A stretch of 64,000 nucleotides of DNA from Chromatiales bacterium (GCA_024712425.1 JAKRWE010000001.1:1-64000), one strand, 5' to 3'; shown: positions 8,917 to 19,806, counted from the stretch's first letter. Notes: generated from the letters alone by a model not told the origin. Numbers and translations are program-made.

Positions 8917-11589
8917 ACGTGCATCCAAGGCGGTGAGCGCGTCGCTCGACTTTGCCTTCTTTCAATTCCTCTGGCAGTTCTATCAGGCAAACCGGGGCAC
9001 GATCCGAACGCACTACAAGGAGCTGACCCGTAAGTTCCTCGACTTCAACAACCCAGAGAAAACCCCCCCCAAAGCCTTTCTGCGCCAGCCGCAGTACGAG
9101 GCTCTGGAAATCTACGTCTTTCTCAAGGAGTTCCTGGGCAACGCCAAGGTCGAGGAGATATTTCAAGCCTGGTTTGAGAAGAAAGGCCGCTTCGCCGGTC
9201 GCGCAGAAGGTGGCCTGATCGGAAATACCCATCAGGCGGACCTGCTAGACCAGGTCACGCAGGATCAGTACAAGGCTGTGTTTGCGGCGATGCGAAAAAA
9301 TTCGCGTGCCTACCCAAACTACATCTTCGCGCTGACGATGGGAACGGGCAAAACCATCCTCATGGCGACCTGCATCTTCTACGAGTTCCTGCTAGGCAAT
9401 AAATTCGATAAGGATCTCCGCTACTGTCACAACGCGCTGGTGTTCGCACCGGACAAAACGGTGCTGCAGTCGCTGAAGGAAATCGAGTCCTTCGACCTGA
9501 CCCGCGTGGTGCCGCCGGAGTATGTTAACTTCCTGACCACTCACCTGCGCTTCCACTATCTTGAGGATGCAGGCACTTCGCTAGACACGCTGGATGGTTC
9601 GCGTTTCAACGTCATCGTCTCGAACACGCAGAAGATCATCCTCAAGCGAAAACGCAAGGAGAAGACTAGCGTTGATAGGTTGTTCGGTGCTGTCGGTGAC
9701 ACCTTAGAAGTCTCCGGTGTCTATGCCGCCGCCGCCGATCTCTACGACTTCGATCAGCCAGAAAAAGAAGGTGAATTGACCACCAACCAGCGTTTTGAGA
9801 AGTTACGTCGCCTGGAACAGTTGGGCATTTACGTGGACGAGGCGCACCACTCCTTCGGCAAGGCGTTGGCAAAGGACATGGGTGTTGGAGCAAAGATAAC
9901 CGACACCAGTCTGCGCACCACCATCGACATCCTCGCCGCCAGCCTGAACGCGGCCGGCACGCGGGTGGTGGCCTGCTACAACTACACCGGCACGCCCTAT
10001 GTGGGACGCGAGGTGTTGCCCGAGGTGGTCTATGCCTATGGCCTGAAGGAAGCCATCGACAATGGCTTCCTCAAGAAGGTGACCCTGCACGGCTACGCCA
10101 ACACCCGCACAGACGAGTTTGTCGACATCGCCATCGAGACCTTCCTCAAGGAAACGGGTGACTTGTGACCGGAAGGCTGCTTCCCAAGCTGGCCTTCTTC
10201 GCCGCCACCATCGATGAACTGACCGGCGAGTTGAAACCGGCCGTGGAGCGCACGCTGCTCAAACACGGCATCCCCACCTCGCACATCTTGGTCAACGTGG
10301 GGGACCCCAAGCTCACCACCAACGACGACATCCGCGAGTTCAACCGCCTAGACACTGAATCGTCGGAAAACAATTCATCCTGCTGGTCAACAAAGGCCGT
10401 GAAGGCTGGAACTGCCGGTCGCTTTTCGGCGTGGGACTGTTCCGCGAACCCAAGTCCAAGGTCTTCGTGCTGCAGGCCACGATGCGCTGCCTGCGCGCCA
10501 TCGGTCAGGCTCAGCACACTGGGCGTGTCTTCCTCTCGGACGACAACCTGAACACGCTGAACGATGAGCTGCAGCAGAACTTCCGCATCAGCGCCGACGA
10601 GCTGCAGAAAACCGCCAAAGACAAGGAGCGGGTCGAAGTGCGCGTGGTCGAGCCGCCGGTCAAGATCAAGCTGGTGCGTGTGCGCAAGCAGTACCAGATG
10701 CGTGAAAAGCAGGTGGTGACCGGCCAAGCGTTGATGCCCGAACGGGCTGACCCACAGAAGTGGGGGGGAGCTGGTCGAGAAATACCGCCTGATCGAAACC
10801 CAGCAGGACAGCCTGACCGCCGCCGACGCGGCGGGCGCTTCCGGAAGCCGCACCTTTGATCTGACGGCGCGCCGGGAAAAGCAAACGTTCTCACGGCTGT
10901 CATTGGTGGCCGAGGTATCGCGCTACCTCAATCGCAGCCCGCTAGAAATCGAAGATCTGCTCGACGCGACCAAAGAAGGTGCCGACGCACTCGTGGCCAT
11001 GACCAATGAGTTCAACGAGCTGCTTTACGACGAGATTATCCCACGCCTGTTCCGCCAGCTCTACGAACTCGACGAATCGCAGCAGACCGAGGAGCACGAG
11101 GTCGAGTTGATCAAGATACCTCCCAACGGTCACTACGAGGTATCGGCTGCGAAGGACAAGATCGTTCGGATGAACGACCGGCAGATCAAAGACGAAGAGC
11201 GCGCCAAGAGTTTCCACCTCGACACTTATTGCTTCGACTCGGGCTCGGAGAAGTGGTTGTTCTGGGACCTCCTTCGCGAGCGCCGGGTAAAGAAGATCTA
11301 CTTCACCGGGATGCTGACCCACGGCCAGTCTGACTTTTTCATACAGTACATCGACCCAGATTCGCGCACAGTGCGCAGCTACTACCCAGATTTCATCTTT
11401 CAGCGCGAAGAGCCGGATGGCAGCGTGAAATACGTCATCGTCGAGGTGAAGGCTGACAACCAGATTGAAGACGCTGTTGTCCAGGCCAAAAGTGACTTTG
11501 CACAGCAGATCGCCGTGGCCAGTGGAATGGAGTACCGAATTCTCAAGTCGTCGGATGCGGACAAGCGGCATTTCCGGGTGTTGTTGTGA
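8906..11589 (+). pseudogene. Type III-like restriction subunit/DEAD-DEAH helicase (Res), several frameshifts
   Basis: MGTGKTILMA, YVDEAHHSF; later ORFs 10165, 10431 and 10903 continue the protein, ending in YYPDFIFQ...YVIVEVKADN (PD-(D/E)XK-like). Confidence 0.82.
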
Positions 11590-11602
11590 AGTGGGATGTT
11601 AA

Positions 11603-11646
11603 GGAAACCCTGATAAGAGCAATCCTTGGCTTTTGTCAGGGTTTCC
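11603..11646. repeat. Inverted repeat GGAAACCCTGA...TCAGGGTTTCC (terminator or IS end)
   Basis: Perfect 11-bp arms just after the res stop codon. Confidence 0.55.
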
Positions 11647-11669
11647 CCAAGGGTTGAGGATGAGTTAAT

Positions 11670-11830
11670 GCGCAAGAACGGCCAGATGGATTTCACGAAT
11701 GTGGAGCTGACGCTGAAGAAGAGCGGACCCGTCGAGAATGATTTTTGGCACAGTTGGATGAACTCGTCCCATGTGCTGATCTGCTGGCTGTGATTGCCCC
11801 CCTGAATTCAGGCACGGTAAACACAACTGA
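11670..11830 (+). pseudogene. N-terminal remnant of an IS5-family-like transposase
   Basis: Read across frames: ...VELTLKKSGPVENDF(L)AQLDELVPCADLLAVIAP, similar to IS5-group transposase N-termini. Confidence 0.5.
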
Positions 11831-11863
11831 ATAAAAGCTCTTGTCAACATCAGACAGGAGAAG

Positions 11864-12775
11864 CTATGCGTTAAGGACATATAGACTTGCTTCTTCGTAT
11901 CTCCTTTTTGTGAGTCCAGCGAGTTTTCTGCCACCGGCCCACACCCACCGCATAAACTCCCGTGGCACCTGGGCATGCTCCTCCCGGTTCACCTTCCGCC
12001 GTAGAGTAGATCTCTGAAGTGCCCCGGTACCAAGGTTGAAGGTGAACGAAACAAGGGTATCGAACTGCCCATCAGTCAGGGGCACGTTAATCAGCCGCAG
12101 CACGCCCCGCTCGGCCCAGCGCACGTCCCTTTGCAGAAGTACCTCCGCCTCTTGCTCATTGATGCCATCCTCGAACCGTTCCCGCTCCTCCTCCCGCACC
12201 ACATGGCCATAGCCGATGGTCGGGTAGCCAGCCGGGCAGATGTAGATCATGGGACTGAACCCCTCGAACCGCTTGATGAGGTCCAGCCCCTCCTGGGTGA
12301 TGTGGCGCATGTCACTTGCCCGCGCCTTGGCCAAGGCGCGCTGGCCGAACCAGAAGCTCATGACAGCCGCAAACAGGGCCTGGGTCTCCGGGTCCCAGAT
12401 CCGGGGCAAGGCGATGGTGAACGCGAGGCCCTCGTCGGCTATCAGAACATACAGGGCGCTGAGCTTCACGGCCGTGAACAGCAGGAAGAAGGCGTAGGTG
12501 ATCACCGGGCGCACGGAGGCACGCAGGCCGTCCACCCATTTGACGCCCGAAGGCTTGCTGTCGTGACGGTAAAGGGCCTTGCTCTCGGCGATGTCTGCCT
12601 CGACGGCGATCTCCTCCAGACGCTGGGTATGGCCCAGCCGCATCTGCTCCATCTGGCGGTCGAGAATGGCCAGTTCGTGCTTGCGGTCCTGGTGGTCCTG
12701 CCAGAGTCTGAGCAGGTCGGGAAAGGCGCTGGAGATGAACCCCAACAGGCTGCCAAGTAGCGTCAGCATGGTCAC
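11864..12775 (-). CDS. Fused holin-like membrane domain + GH24 (T4-type) phage lysozyme
   Basis: N-terminal 3TM holin-like segment ending FWFGQRALAKARASD, then MRHITQEGLDLIKRFEGFSPMIYICPAGYPTIGYGH. Confidence 0.8.
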   Translation of the reverse strand: MTMLTLLGSLLGFISSAFPDLLRLWQDHQDRKHELAILDRQMEQMRLGHTQRLEEIAVEADIAESKALYRHDSKPSGVKWVDGLRASVRPVITYAFFLLFTAVKLSALYVLIADEGLAFTIALPRIWDPETQALFAAVMSFWFGQRALAKARASDMRHITQEGLDLIKRFEGFSPMIYICPAGYPTIGYGHVVREEERERFEDGINEQEAEVLLQRDVRWAERGVLRLINVPLTDGQFDTLVSFTFNLGTGALQRSTLRRKVNREEHAQVPREFMRWVWAGGRKLAGLTKRRYEEASLYVLNA

Positions 12776-13059
12776 TGTCCTCCAAAGAGCTTGAGTTTCA
12801 CGGCGGCGCCGGCCATCAGCGCAAGGATGAGGCCGGTGGTGGTGATGCGGATCAGGGTCTGCCAGGCGGTGTGCTTGGCGGTGTTGAAGGCCTCGAGCAG
12901 GCCGCGCAGCTCGCGGATGTCGCTGGCGGCGTCCTCACCATCGAGGCCGACGTCGGCCAGGGCCCGCCTGGCGCCGCGCTCGGCGGCCTGCTCGAGCAGC
13001 TTCTCGAATCCCTCGCGCGGCATGACGACCATGCCGTCTCGCATGTTGGGTGGGGTCAT
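12772..13059 (-). CDS. Small phage protein with C-terminal membrane segment (lysis region)
   Basis: MTPPNMRDGMVVMPREGFEKLLEQAAERGARRALADVG...TTTGLILALMAGAAVKLKLFGGQ. Confidence 0.6.
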   Translation of the reverse strand: MTPPNMRDGMVVMPREGFEKLLEQAAERGARRALADVGLDGEDAASDIRELRGLLEAFNTAKHTAWQTLIRITTTGLILALMAGAAVKLKLFGGQ

Positions 13060-13123
13060 TCTTCGGTCCAGATACGACGAACCCGCCTCGAGGGCGGGTC
13101 CGGTGATGCGAATGGGAGACGGG

Positions 13124-13474
13124 TCAGATACTGATGCCCGGGCTCCAGCCTGCAGCCTTGTAGGCCGGGAGCTGGTCCTCGTCCTCGACGTAGCAGAGCC
13201 AGCCGATCCGGGGCGCGTGGAACTCCCACGTCTCGCCGATCCGGACGGCGATCTCGCCGTCACGCCCCGCCCAGGCGCCGGTCGCCCCGGCCGCCACGAT
13301 GTAGCGGTCGCCGTCGGTCGGGGTAGCCGACGGTGTGGTCAGGGACCGGCTCTTGACCGACAGGCCGACCACGGCGCCGAGGCGCTTGAGGTTGGCATCC
13401 ATCGCGGTATTCCAGCCGGACTCGCCGAGCGCCCAGCCGTAGGTGAGCCCGAGATTGGGATCGGTGTTGGCCAT
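13124..13474 (-). CDS. DUF2793-like phage protein
   Basis: MANTDPNLGLTYGWALGESGWNTAMDANLKRLGAVVGLSV... Confidence 0.7.
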   Translation of the reverse strand: MANTDPNLGLTYGWALGESGWNTAMDANLKRLGAVVGLSVKSRSLTTPSATPTDGDRYIVAAGATGAWAGRDGEIAVRIGETWEFHAPRIGWLCYVEDEDQLPAYKAAGWSPGISI

Positions 13475-13815
13475 CAGATGCCTCCGTAGTAGTTGCCGTA
13501 CTGGTAGCCGTAGCCGGCGCGGTCCACCTCGATGCGGTGCCGGTGCAGGCTGTCGAGGGCGCCGCGCTGGGCGTCGATTTCCACCGTGAGGTGGCCATTG
13601 AGCCGTCCGCCGGGCAGTGCGCTGTCGGCCACCTCCTCGGGCCAACCGTCGGTGGTCGCAGCGAGGCCTGTGCGCGTGCGCAGCAAGGTGCCCGTCTCGC
13701 CGTAGTAGTGGACGCGGTAGGTCACGCTTGGCTCGGGGCCGATGTCGCCGTCGGCCTGGGCCACCAGGTAGGCGGTCTGCTGGGTGCGGTCGCGGTGGGA
13801 CCAGGCGAGCGTCAC
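13474..13815 (-). CDS. Phage tail-associated protein
   Basis: 113-aa ORF in tail operon, start/stop abutting neighbours. Confidence 0.55.
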   Translation of the reverse strand: MTLAWSHRDRTQQTAYLVAQADGDIGPEPSVTYRVHYYGETGTLLRTRTGLAATTDGWPEEVADSALPGGRLNGHLTVEIDAQRGALDSLHRHRIEVDRAGYGYQYGNYYGGI

Positions 13816-15731
13816 GGGCCCACGATGGCGGCCGGATACGCCGTGCCGTTGATGCGCACGTTGCCCGGCGGGAACGGCAGGCCCTGCCGGCCCATAAGGT
13901 TGAGGGTCGGCCCGCCGGTCACCGCGACCTTGTTGCCCACGTCCGTCACGGTGTGAGGCTCGAGCCAGACTCCGATGCTGGTCGCCGGGGCGCGAACGGT
14001 GCCGTCATACCCAGGCGAGGGCCCGGCGCCGATCAGCCAGGTGCCGGCCGTATGCGCTACGGGTACGGTATCGAGCACCGCCCGTTGCAAGGTGACGGTG
14101 CCGGCGGTCTCGTCCACCGCGAGCACTCCGACCGCCTCGACGGCTTGGCCTGCGGTGGTGACCAGCCAGGCGTAGTCGCAATCGGCGAACAGGGCGGCGT
14201 CGGTCAGATCGGTGACCGCTACCATGACGTCATCCACGGCTTGGGGCAGATCGGCGCCCAGGCGGGCGGCCGGGCTGTAGCCGGCGGTATTGCGATATTC
14301 GGCCGTGCCCGTGGTGTCGCCTGTGTAGAGCCGCCACTCGCTCTGGGCCTGTCCGTTTCTTACCGCCAGCGCGGCGACGTAGGTATCGGTGTCCTCCACC
14401 ACGCCAAGTTCCGCGCGGCTCAGGGTGTGGGCCAGATCCCAGTATGTGGCCTCGTTCGCCACGCTCATCGCCGGTGCCCGGGCCGAGGTGTCGTCCGGCA
14501 CCCAGTTGGTGTCGTTGTCGCCGATGATGGCGTTCTGCCCCAGTGCGAAGACGTCCTCCACGCAGGTGATCGTCATGCTGTGATCGGTATGATCACCCAG
14601 GTCGATGGCGCCTACCCGCAGCACCATCTCGGCGATGCCCAGTTCCGGCCAGTCGAGTACGATCACGTCCCCCGGCAGGGGCTGACCGGAAGCGGAACTG
14701 TCGCCCCGCGGGTTGATCTTCAGCTTGACCCGGGCCAGTGGTATCGAGAGCGAGCGCAGGTCGCGCAGCGCCACCCTGGCGGCCAGGGCGTCGTCGGTGA
14801 TGCCCGGATAGTCCCGCTTTTCTGCCACCACGCCGCCCTGGGCCTCGATGTTGGCGAGGTTGTGGACGGTGAGCGACTTGGGCTTGCCGGTGTCCCGGTC
14901 GGTGTAGTTGACAGTCAGCTCGTTGACCGTCTCCGCCCAGTCGGGCCGCTCGAAGGATTCCAGTGCGATGATGTTGTGCGGCCCGAAGTGGCGCGCGTTC
15001 CACAGGTCCGGCTCGCGGATCAGGCGCAGGGTGAACCGCCCGCTGGCGTCGATGACCAGCACCCCGCCGATGTGGTCGAGCACCTGCTGCACGAACTGCT
15101 CGATGGGCGACTGGCGGGTCCAGAGCAGGTTCAGCCCGAAGCCCTCGTTGTAAAGCGTCCACGAGGCGGACGAGAAGCTGCCCGTGTCGATCATCGAGGG
15201 CGCATAACCCATTCCCCAGCGGGTGTCGGTCAGGCAGGCGTAGAGGATGGCCGCCGGGTTCATGCCGTTGGCGAGCTGCACCTGGTAGCTGCTGAACGGA
15301 CTGGGCGCGGCCGGATCCCAGCCCGATAGAAACCGCCGTACCCGGGCCGCGATGGGCTTGAGGTAGGGGTTGTTGGCGGCCAGATAGCACTTGCGCAGCA
15401 CCAGCCCCGCCACGCCGCGGAAAGCCGGCACGGTGCCGCCGCCGGCCATGCGGGACTGCAGGTAGTCGTTGGCCGTCTGGGTCGCCTCGCCCAGCAGGAC
15501 GTCGATGGCACCGCTGATCCCGCCCTCGCGCTTCTCGCCGCCGAACAGGTTGGGCCGGTCGACCTGCAAGCGTTTCGGATTGCTGCCCGCCACGCTGCCG
15601 CTCCAGAAGCTGCGCCCCTGCATGCGCAGCTGGGTGATGTCGTCCACCGGACCGTGGCAGAGCACCAGGTGCATGCCCATGTAGTAGCGGTAGCCGACGA
15701 TCTGGCGGCTGCCGCCGCTGCTACCGCCCAT
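13812..15731 (-). CDS. Phage tail tip/host-specificity-type protein
   Basis: 639-aa ORF, GYRYYMGMHLVLCHGPVDDITQLRMQGRSFW, position in tail module. Confidence 0.7.
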   Translation of the reverse strand: MGGSSGGSRQIVGYRYYMGMHLVLCHGPVDDITQLRMQGRSFWSGSVAGSNPKRLQVDRPNLFGGEKREGGISGAIDVLLGEATQTANDYLQSRMAGGGTVPAFRGVAGLVLRKCYLAANNPYLKPIAARVRRFLSGWDPAAPSPFSSYQVQLANGMNPAAILYACLTDTRWGMGYAPSMIDTGSFSSASWTLYNEGFGLNLLWTRQSPIEQFVQQVLDHIGGVLVIDASGRFTLRLIREPDLWNARHFGPHNIIALESFERPDWAETVNELTVNYTDRDTGKPKSLTVHNLANIEAQGGVVAEKRDYPGITDDALAARVALRDLRSLSIPLARVKLKINPRGDSSASGQPLPGDVIVLDWPELGIAEMVLRVGAIDLGDHTDHSMTITCVEDVFALGQNAIIGDNDTNWVPDDTSARAPAMSVANEATYWDLAHTLSRAELGVVEDTDTYVAALAVRNGQAQSEWRLYTGDTTGTAEYRNTAGYSPAARLGADLPQAVDDVMVAVTDLTDAALFADCDYAWLVTTAGQAVEAVGVLAVDETAGTVTLQRAVLDTVPVAHTAGTWLIGAGPSPGYDGTVRAPATSIGVWLEPHTVTDVGNKVAVTGGPTLNLMGRQGLPFPPGNVRINGTAYPAAIVGP

Positions 15732-15921
15732 CGCGCCTCCTGCGGGCCTGCTCCACCGCGCGTGCCGCCATGGCGTCGCGGGTCTCGATCAGGCGGGCGG
15801 CCTCCACGCCTTCTTTCAGGAACCGGTGCCAGTCGATGCCGTGGCGCTTGCACCAGAGCCGCGCGCCGGGGATGCAGAGGCCGGCGAGGCGCACGTCCTC
15901 GATGGTCACGATCAGGCTCAC
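15721..15921 (-). CDS. Small phage tail-region protein
   Basis: 66-aa ORF overlapping neighbours in operon style. Confidence 0.55.
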   Translation of the reverse strand: MSLIVTIEDVRLAGLCIPGARLWCKRHGIDWHRFLKEGVEAARLIETRDAMAARAVEQARRRRDGR

Positions 15922-16151
15922 TTCTTGCCGCCCCCGCCGGAGTAGATGGGCTGTGCCTCGCTGTCGCCGTACCAGACCACGTTGGGCGCCTCGATCAGCA
16001 CCTCACCGAACACTACCGGGATGGGCACGCCTTCCTCGGCCACCGGGGCGCTGAAGTCGCTGGCGGGTTTGGTGTTCTCGACCCGCGGCTTGGGCGTGAG
16101 CGCGATCTGGATCAGCGCCGAGACAACGAACAGGACCAGCTGTACCCACAT
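15918..16151 (-). CDS. Small phage tail protein
   Basis: 77 aa: TKPASDFSAPVAEEGVPIPVVFGEVLIEAPNVVWYGD. Confidence 0.6.
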   Translation of the reverse strand: MWVQLVLFVVSALIQIALTPKPRVENTKPASDFSAPVAEEGVPIPVVFGEVLIEAPNVVWYGDSEAQPIYSGGGGKK

Positions 16152-16161
16152 GCGATCTTCC

Positions 16162-17001
16162 TCAGTAGGCGCTTTCGTTGAATGGATTCTTGCGCGGAAT
16201 CCACGGAAAACCGCCGAAGTTGTCGGCGTTGCTGAAGCGGCTCTGGCAGGTCTGCAGGGTGTGGTCGCGGCCGGCGTAGAGGCTCACCGTCTCACCGACC
16301 TGCAAGGGGGCGGGATAGATCGGCGTGATGCCCGAGCCATAGTAGTCGTTGCCCTCGATCATGTGCCGGGTACCATCGGCGCATTCGAGATACCCGCCCG
16401 TGAAGCGGTCCGGCGGGAAACTCGCCCCCTCGAACCAGACGAAGCGGCCGTCCACCTGCGAGACGGTGAAGGATTCGGCCACTGGCGTTGCCTTGCACTC
16501 GGCGCCATAGAGGACATGGGGACAGCGCCGGGCATAGAGCCGGCGCAAGCCCAATCGCTTGAGGCTGATGCTGGCCGGCTCGCAGCGGATGCGCGCCTCC
16601 CGCTCCTCGAAGATCACCTGCAGCACCCGCCCGGTCCAGACCAGCACCCAGCCCCAGTCGCTGCCGAACCGGCGGTAGATGCTGATCCCCATGGGTTGGG
16701 GCTGCGGCGCGCCGCGGTACTCGCGCACCAGGTCCAGATCCCGTGGACAGCGCAGGTCGATCGAGCGCCGACCGACCTCCGGGCCCAGCCCGAGACTGCC
16801 CCGCGAGATGGCCGCGGGCCGGTAGGTCCGGTCGCCGTTCCAGTCCACGTTGGCCAACACCTCGCGGCTGGCCGAAGTGTAGTACCAGGCGGTGGTGCCC
16901 CGGGTGAAGCGGTAGAGCTCGGTGACGTCGTCGGTGTAGCAGTGGAAGCCGGGACCGGACGGAATCTCGCCGCCCGGCGGCCGGCCGATCAGAATCGGCA
17001 T
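16162..17001 (-). CDS. DUF2163-type phage/GTA tail protein
   Basis: FTRGTTAWYYTSASREV...RRLYARRCPHVLYGAECKA. Confidence 0.7.
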   Translation of the reverse strand: MPILIGRPPGGEIPSGPGFHCYTDDVTELYRFTRGTTAWYYTSASREVLANVDWNGDRTYRPAAISRGSLGLGPEVGRRSIDLRCPRDLDLVREYRGAPQPQPMGISIYRRFGSDWGWVLVWTGRVLQVIFEEREARIRCEPASISLKRLGLRRLYARRCPHVLYGAECKATPVAESFTVSQVDGRFVWFEGASFPPDRFTGGYLECADGTRHMIEGNDYYGSGITPIYPAPLQVGETVSLYAGRDHTLQTCQSRFSNADNFGGFPWIPRKNPFNESAY

Positions 17002-17016
17002 CGTCTGTGGCTCCTG

Positions 17017-18171
17017 TCAGAACGGAATGTCCCCGCCGCCACGCAGGTAGGGATGACAGCACGCCAGGGTCATGAACCGCGCGGCCACCTCCAGCACCTC
17101 ATTGGTGTGCCAGGTGAACTCCACCCGGTCCTGGTCGAGCCGGACAAAGTGCAAAGGCGTGACGGGCGTGCCCACCGGCACGTCCACGGGCAGCGGATCG
17201 GCCAGCAGCAGTCGCGCCTCGGTCTCCGACTCGGCTTCGAGCCGTGAGACGCGCACCGCCACCGGCGGCTGGGCGGTGGGACGGATCAGCAGTCCCAGCC
17301 CGGGTTCTTCCCAGTGCCAGGGCAGCCGGGCGCGGCGCAGCAGCAGATGGTCATCGCCGGCGCTTCCCGCCTGCGTCAACGCAAGGCCCCTGAACTCGTC
17401 GGGTAGCCAGACGGGGTTGAGGCGTCCGGCCAGATACTCGAACAGTCCCAGCAGCCGGTCGGTGGCCGCCTGGCCCGCCGCCAGCCAGCGGCGGCTGAGG
17501 ATGCGGGAGGGCCGATCGTCGACCCGTCGGATCCAGGGCCCGCCAAGCCGGTTGTCGATCCGTTCGATCCGCGCCTGGTACTCGATGGAAGGTTCCGGCT
17601 GCCACTGTTCGGCATCATGGATGACCGGCACGCCCTCGAGGGTCAGGTCCGGGGTGAAAGGCCATTCCCACACCCGCTCGTCGAGCCGGATCTCGACCGG
17701 CTGCGAGGTCACTGCGGCGCAGTGACGCCGGGCGGTCGTAGCGTCCGCGACCGTGCCCCGGACCAGCGGCACGAAGGTCGAACCGGCTTCCACCGGCCGG
17801 GCCAGCGGCAAATTCAGGCTGGCCTGATCCAACGCAGTATCGAAGGCGGTGACGCTCACCTGCTGCACCTCATTGTCCGGTGCCTGAATCAGCGCCGGCC
17901 CCTGGCCCCAGCTGTCCAGCGTCTCGGTCTGGGTGGCACGCATCAGCGGATCGGTCACCGCATCAAGTGGGACGGTCGTGCCGCCTGCGGCCACGTCCGC
18001 CGTCACCCGGCGGGCCACCGGCCAGACCGGAAACAGCGCCTCGCGGCCCTGGTGCCCGGTGAGCCAGGCATCCAGGCCGCTGGCGCCGGCATCCCAGGCC
18101 GTGACGAGCATCTCGAGGGCCCGACGCGGATGGCGGCGCAGGCGGATGCGCGACTCGGTGCCCTCCCCCTC
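17017..18171 (-). pseudogene. C-terminal part of a phage tail protein split by an IS element
   Basis: ORF 17017..18111 stays open to the IS edge; N-terminal part is at 19830..20186. Confidence 0.7.
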
Positions 18172-18242
18172 TGTCAGGATAGTTGTCCATTCTGTTGAAA
18201 GGGACTCTAATTGAGATCCCGAGGGGATGAGAGAGAGGAACC

Positions 18243-18734
18243 ATGGGTTACCCGAAAGAACGTAAAGAGGCGGTTTTGAAGAAGATGCTGCCGCCGAACA
18301 ACAGGCCGATTCCGGTTATTGCCCAGGAAGAAGGCATCAGTGAAGCAACGCTGTATAACTGGCGCAAGGCCGCACGGGCCGAAGGACGGCTGCTGCCCGA
18401 TGGGGACAGCACACCAGTAGGCTGGAGTTCGGCAGACAAGTTTGCTGCTGTACTGGAGACGGCAGCCCTGAACGAACAGGAGCTGGCCGGGTACTGCCGG
18501 GAGCGGGGCCTGTATCCGGCCCAGATTCAGCAGTGGCAGGAGGCCTGTGCCCAGGCCAACGACTGGGACCGAAGCCAGAACAAACGCCTGCAGGAAGCCC
18601 GCAGAAACGATGAGAAACGGATCCGCAAACTGGAGAAGGGACTGCGCCACAAGGAAAAGGCGCTGGCTGAAACGGCGGCCCTGCTGGTGCTGTCAAAAAA
18701 GCTCGAGGCGATCTGGGGGGACGAGGAAAGATGA
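18243..18734 (+). CDS. IS transposase OrfA-like
   Basis: HTH region IAQEEGISEATLYNWRKAARAEG; overlaps orfB start. Confidence 0.8.
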   Translation: MGYPKERKEAVLKKMLPPNNRPIPVIAQEEGISEATLYNWRKAARAEGRLLPDGDSTPVGWSSADKFAAVLETAALNEQELAGYCRERGLYPAQIQQWQEACAQANDWDRSQNKRLQEARRNDEKRIRKLEKGLRHKEKALAETAALLVLSKKLEAIWGDEER

Positions 18735-19806
18735 CCAGTGGCCCGGATCGCAAAGAGATACTCGAACTGGTCGATGAGGCGGAACAGTCCGGTGCACGGC
18801 ACTCACGGATTGCCGAGTTGCCGGGGTTGCATGCCCGCACCTTGCGGCGCTGGCGGGAGGCGGAAGAGGAAGGGCGCGCGGATCGTCGTCCGACAGCAGA
18901 GCGTCCACGTCCGGTGAATGCACTGAGCGAGGAAGAGCGTGAAGCCGTCCTGGAGCTGTGCAATCAGCCTGAATATGCCCATCTGCCGCCCTCCCAGATC
19001 GTCCCCCGGCTGGCGGACGAGGGCATCTACCTGGCCTCGGAGTCGACCTTCTACCGCATCCTCAGAGAGGCAGGCCAAGCCACGCACCGGGGACGCGCCC
19101 AGCCACCTCAAAAGCTGGCGCGCCCCCGGCCCTGCCGGGCCACAGGGCCCAACCAGGTGTGGAGCTGGGACATCACCTACCTGGCGGCGGCCATCCGCGG
19201 CACCTTTTACCGGCTCTACATGGTGGAAGACATCTTCAGCCGGAAGATCGTCGGCTGGGAGATCCATGAACAGGAAAGTGCAGTCCATGCCTCGAGCTTG
19301 ATCAGCAAAGCCTGTCTGCGCGAAGGCATTCAGTCTGGTGATTTGGTCCTGCATGCCGACAATGGGGGCCGATGAAGGGCGCCACCATGTTGGCCACGCT
19401 GCAACGGCTGGGTGTGGTGCCGTCATTCAGCCGGCCATCGGTGAGTGATGACAACCCCTATTCGGAGGCCCTGTTCCGGACGCTGAAGTATGTTCCCAAC
19501 TATCCGGACAAGCCCTTCGAGAGCCTGGAGTCGGCGCGGGAATGGGTGCATGTTTTTGTCGCCTGGTACAACGAGGACCACCGCCACAGCGCTATTGGCT
19601 TCGTCACGCCGGCCCAGCGCCATCGTGGAGAAGATGCGGACATCCTTGTCGCACGCAAGGCGGTTTATGAACAGGCCAAGGCCAGGCACCCGGAGCGTTG
19701 GTCGGGCATGACCCGGGACTGGTCCAGAAAGGAAGTTGTCTGGCTCAATCCTGCGCATGACGACGATGCACACGAGGAACCCGACAATAGAGCAGTAGCT
19801 GCGTGA
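18731..19806 (+). pseudogene. IS transposase OrfB-like (rve/DDE), frameshifted
   Basis: GPNQVWSWDITYLAAAIRGTFYRLYMVEDIFSRKIVGWEIHE...LHADNGG then frame change to MKGATMLATLQRLGVVPSFSRPSVSDDNPYSEALFRTLKY. Confidence 0.8.

Noticed and set aside
13617-15329. 570-aa plus-strand ORF opposite tail gene
   Set aside because: Antisense high-GC artefact.
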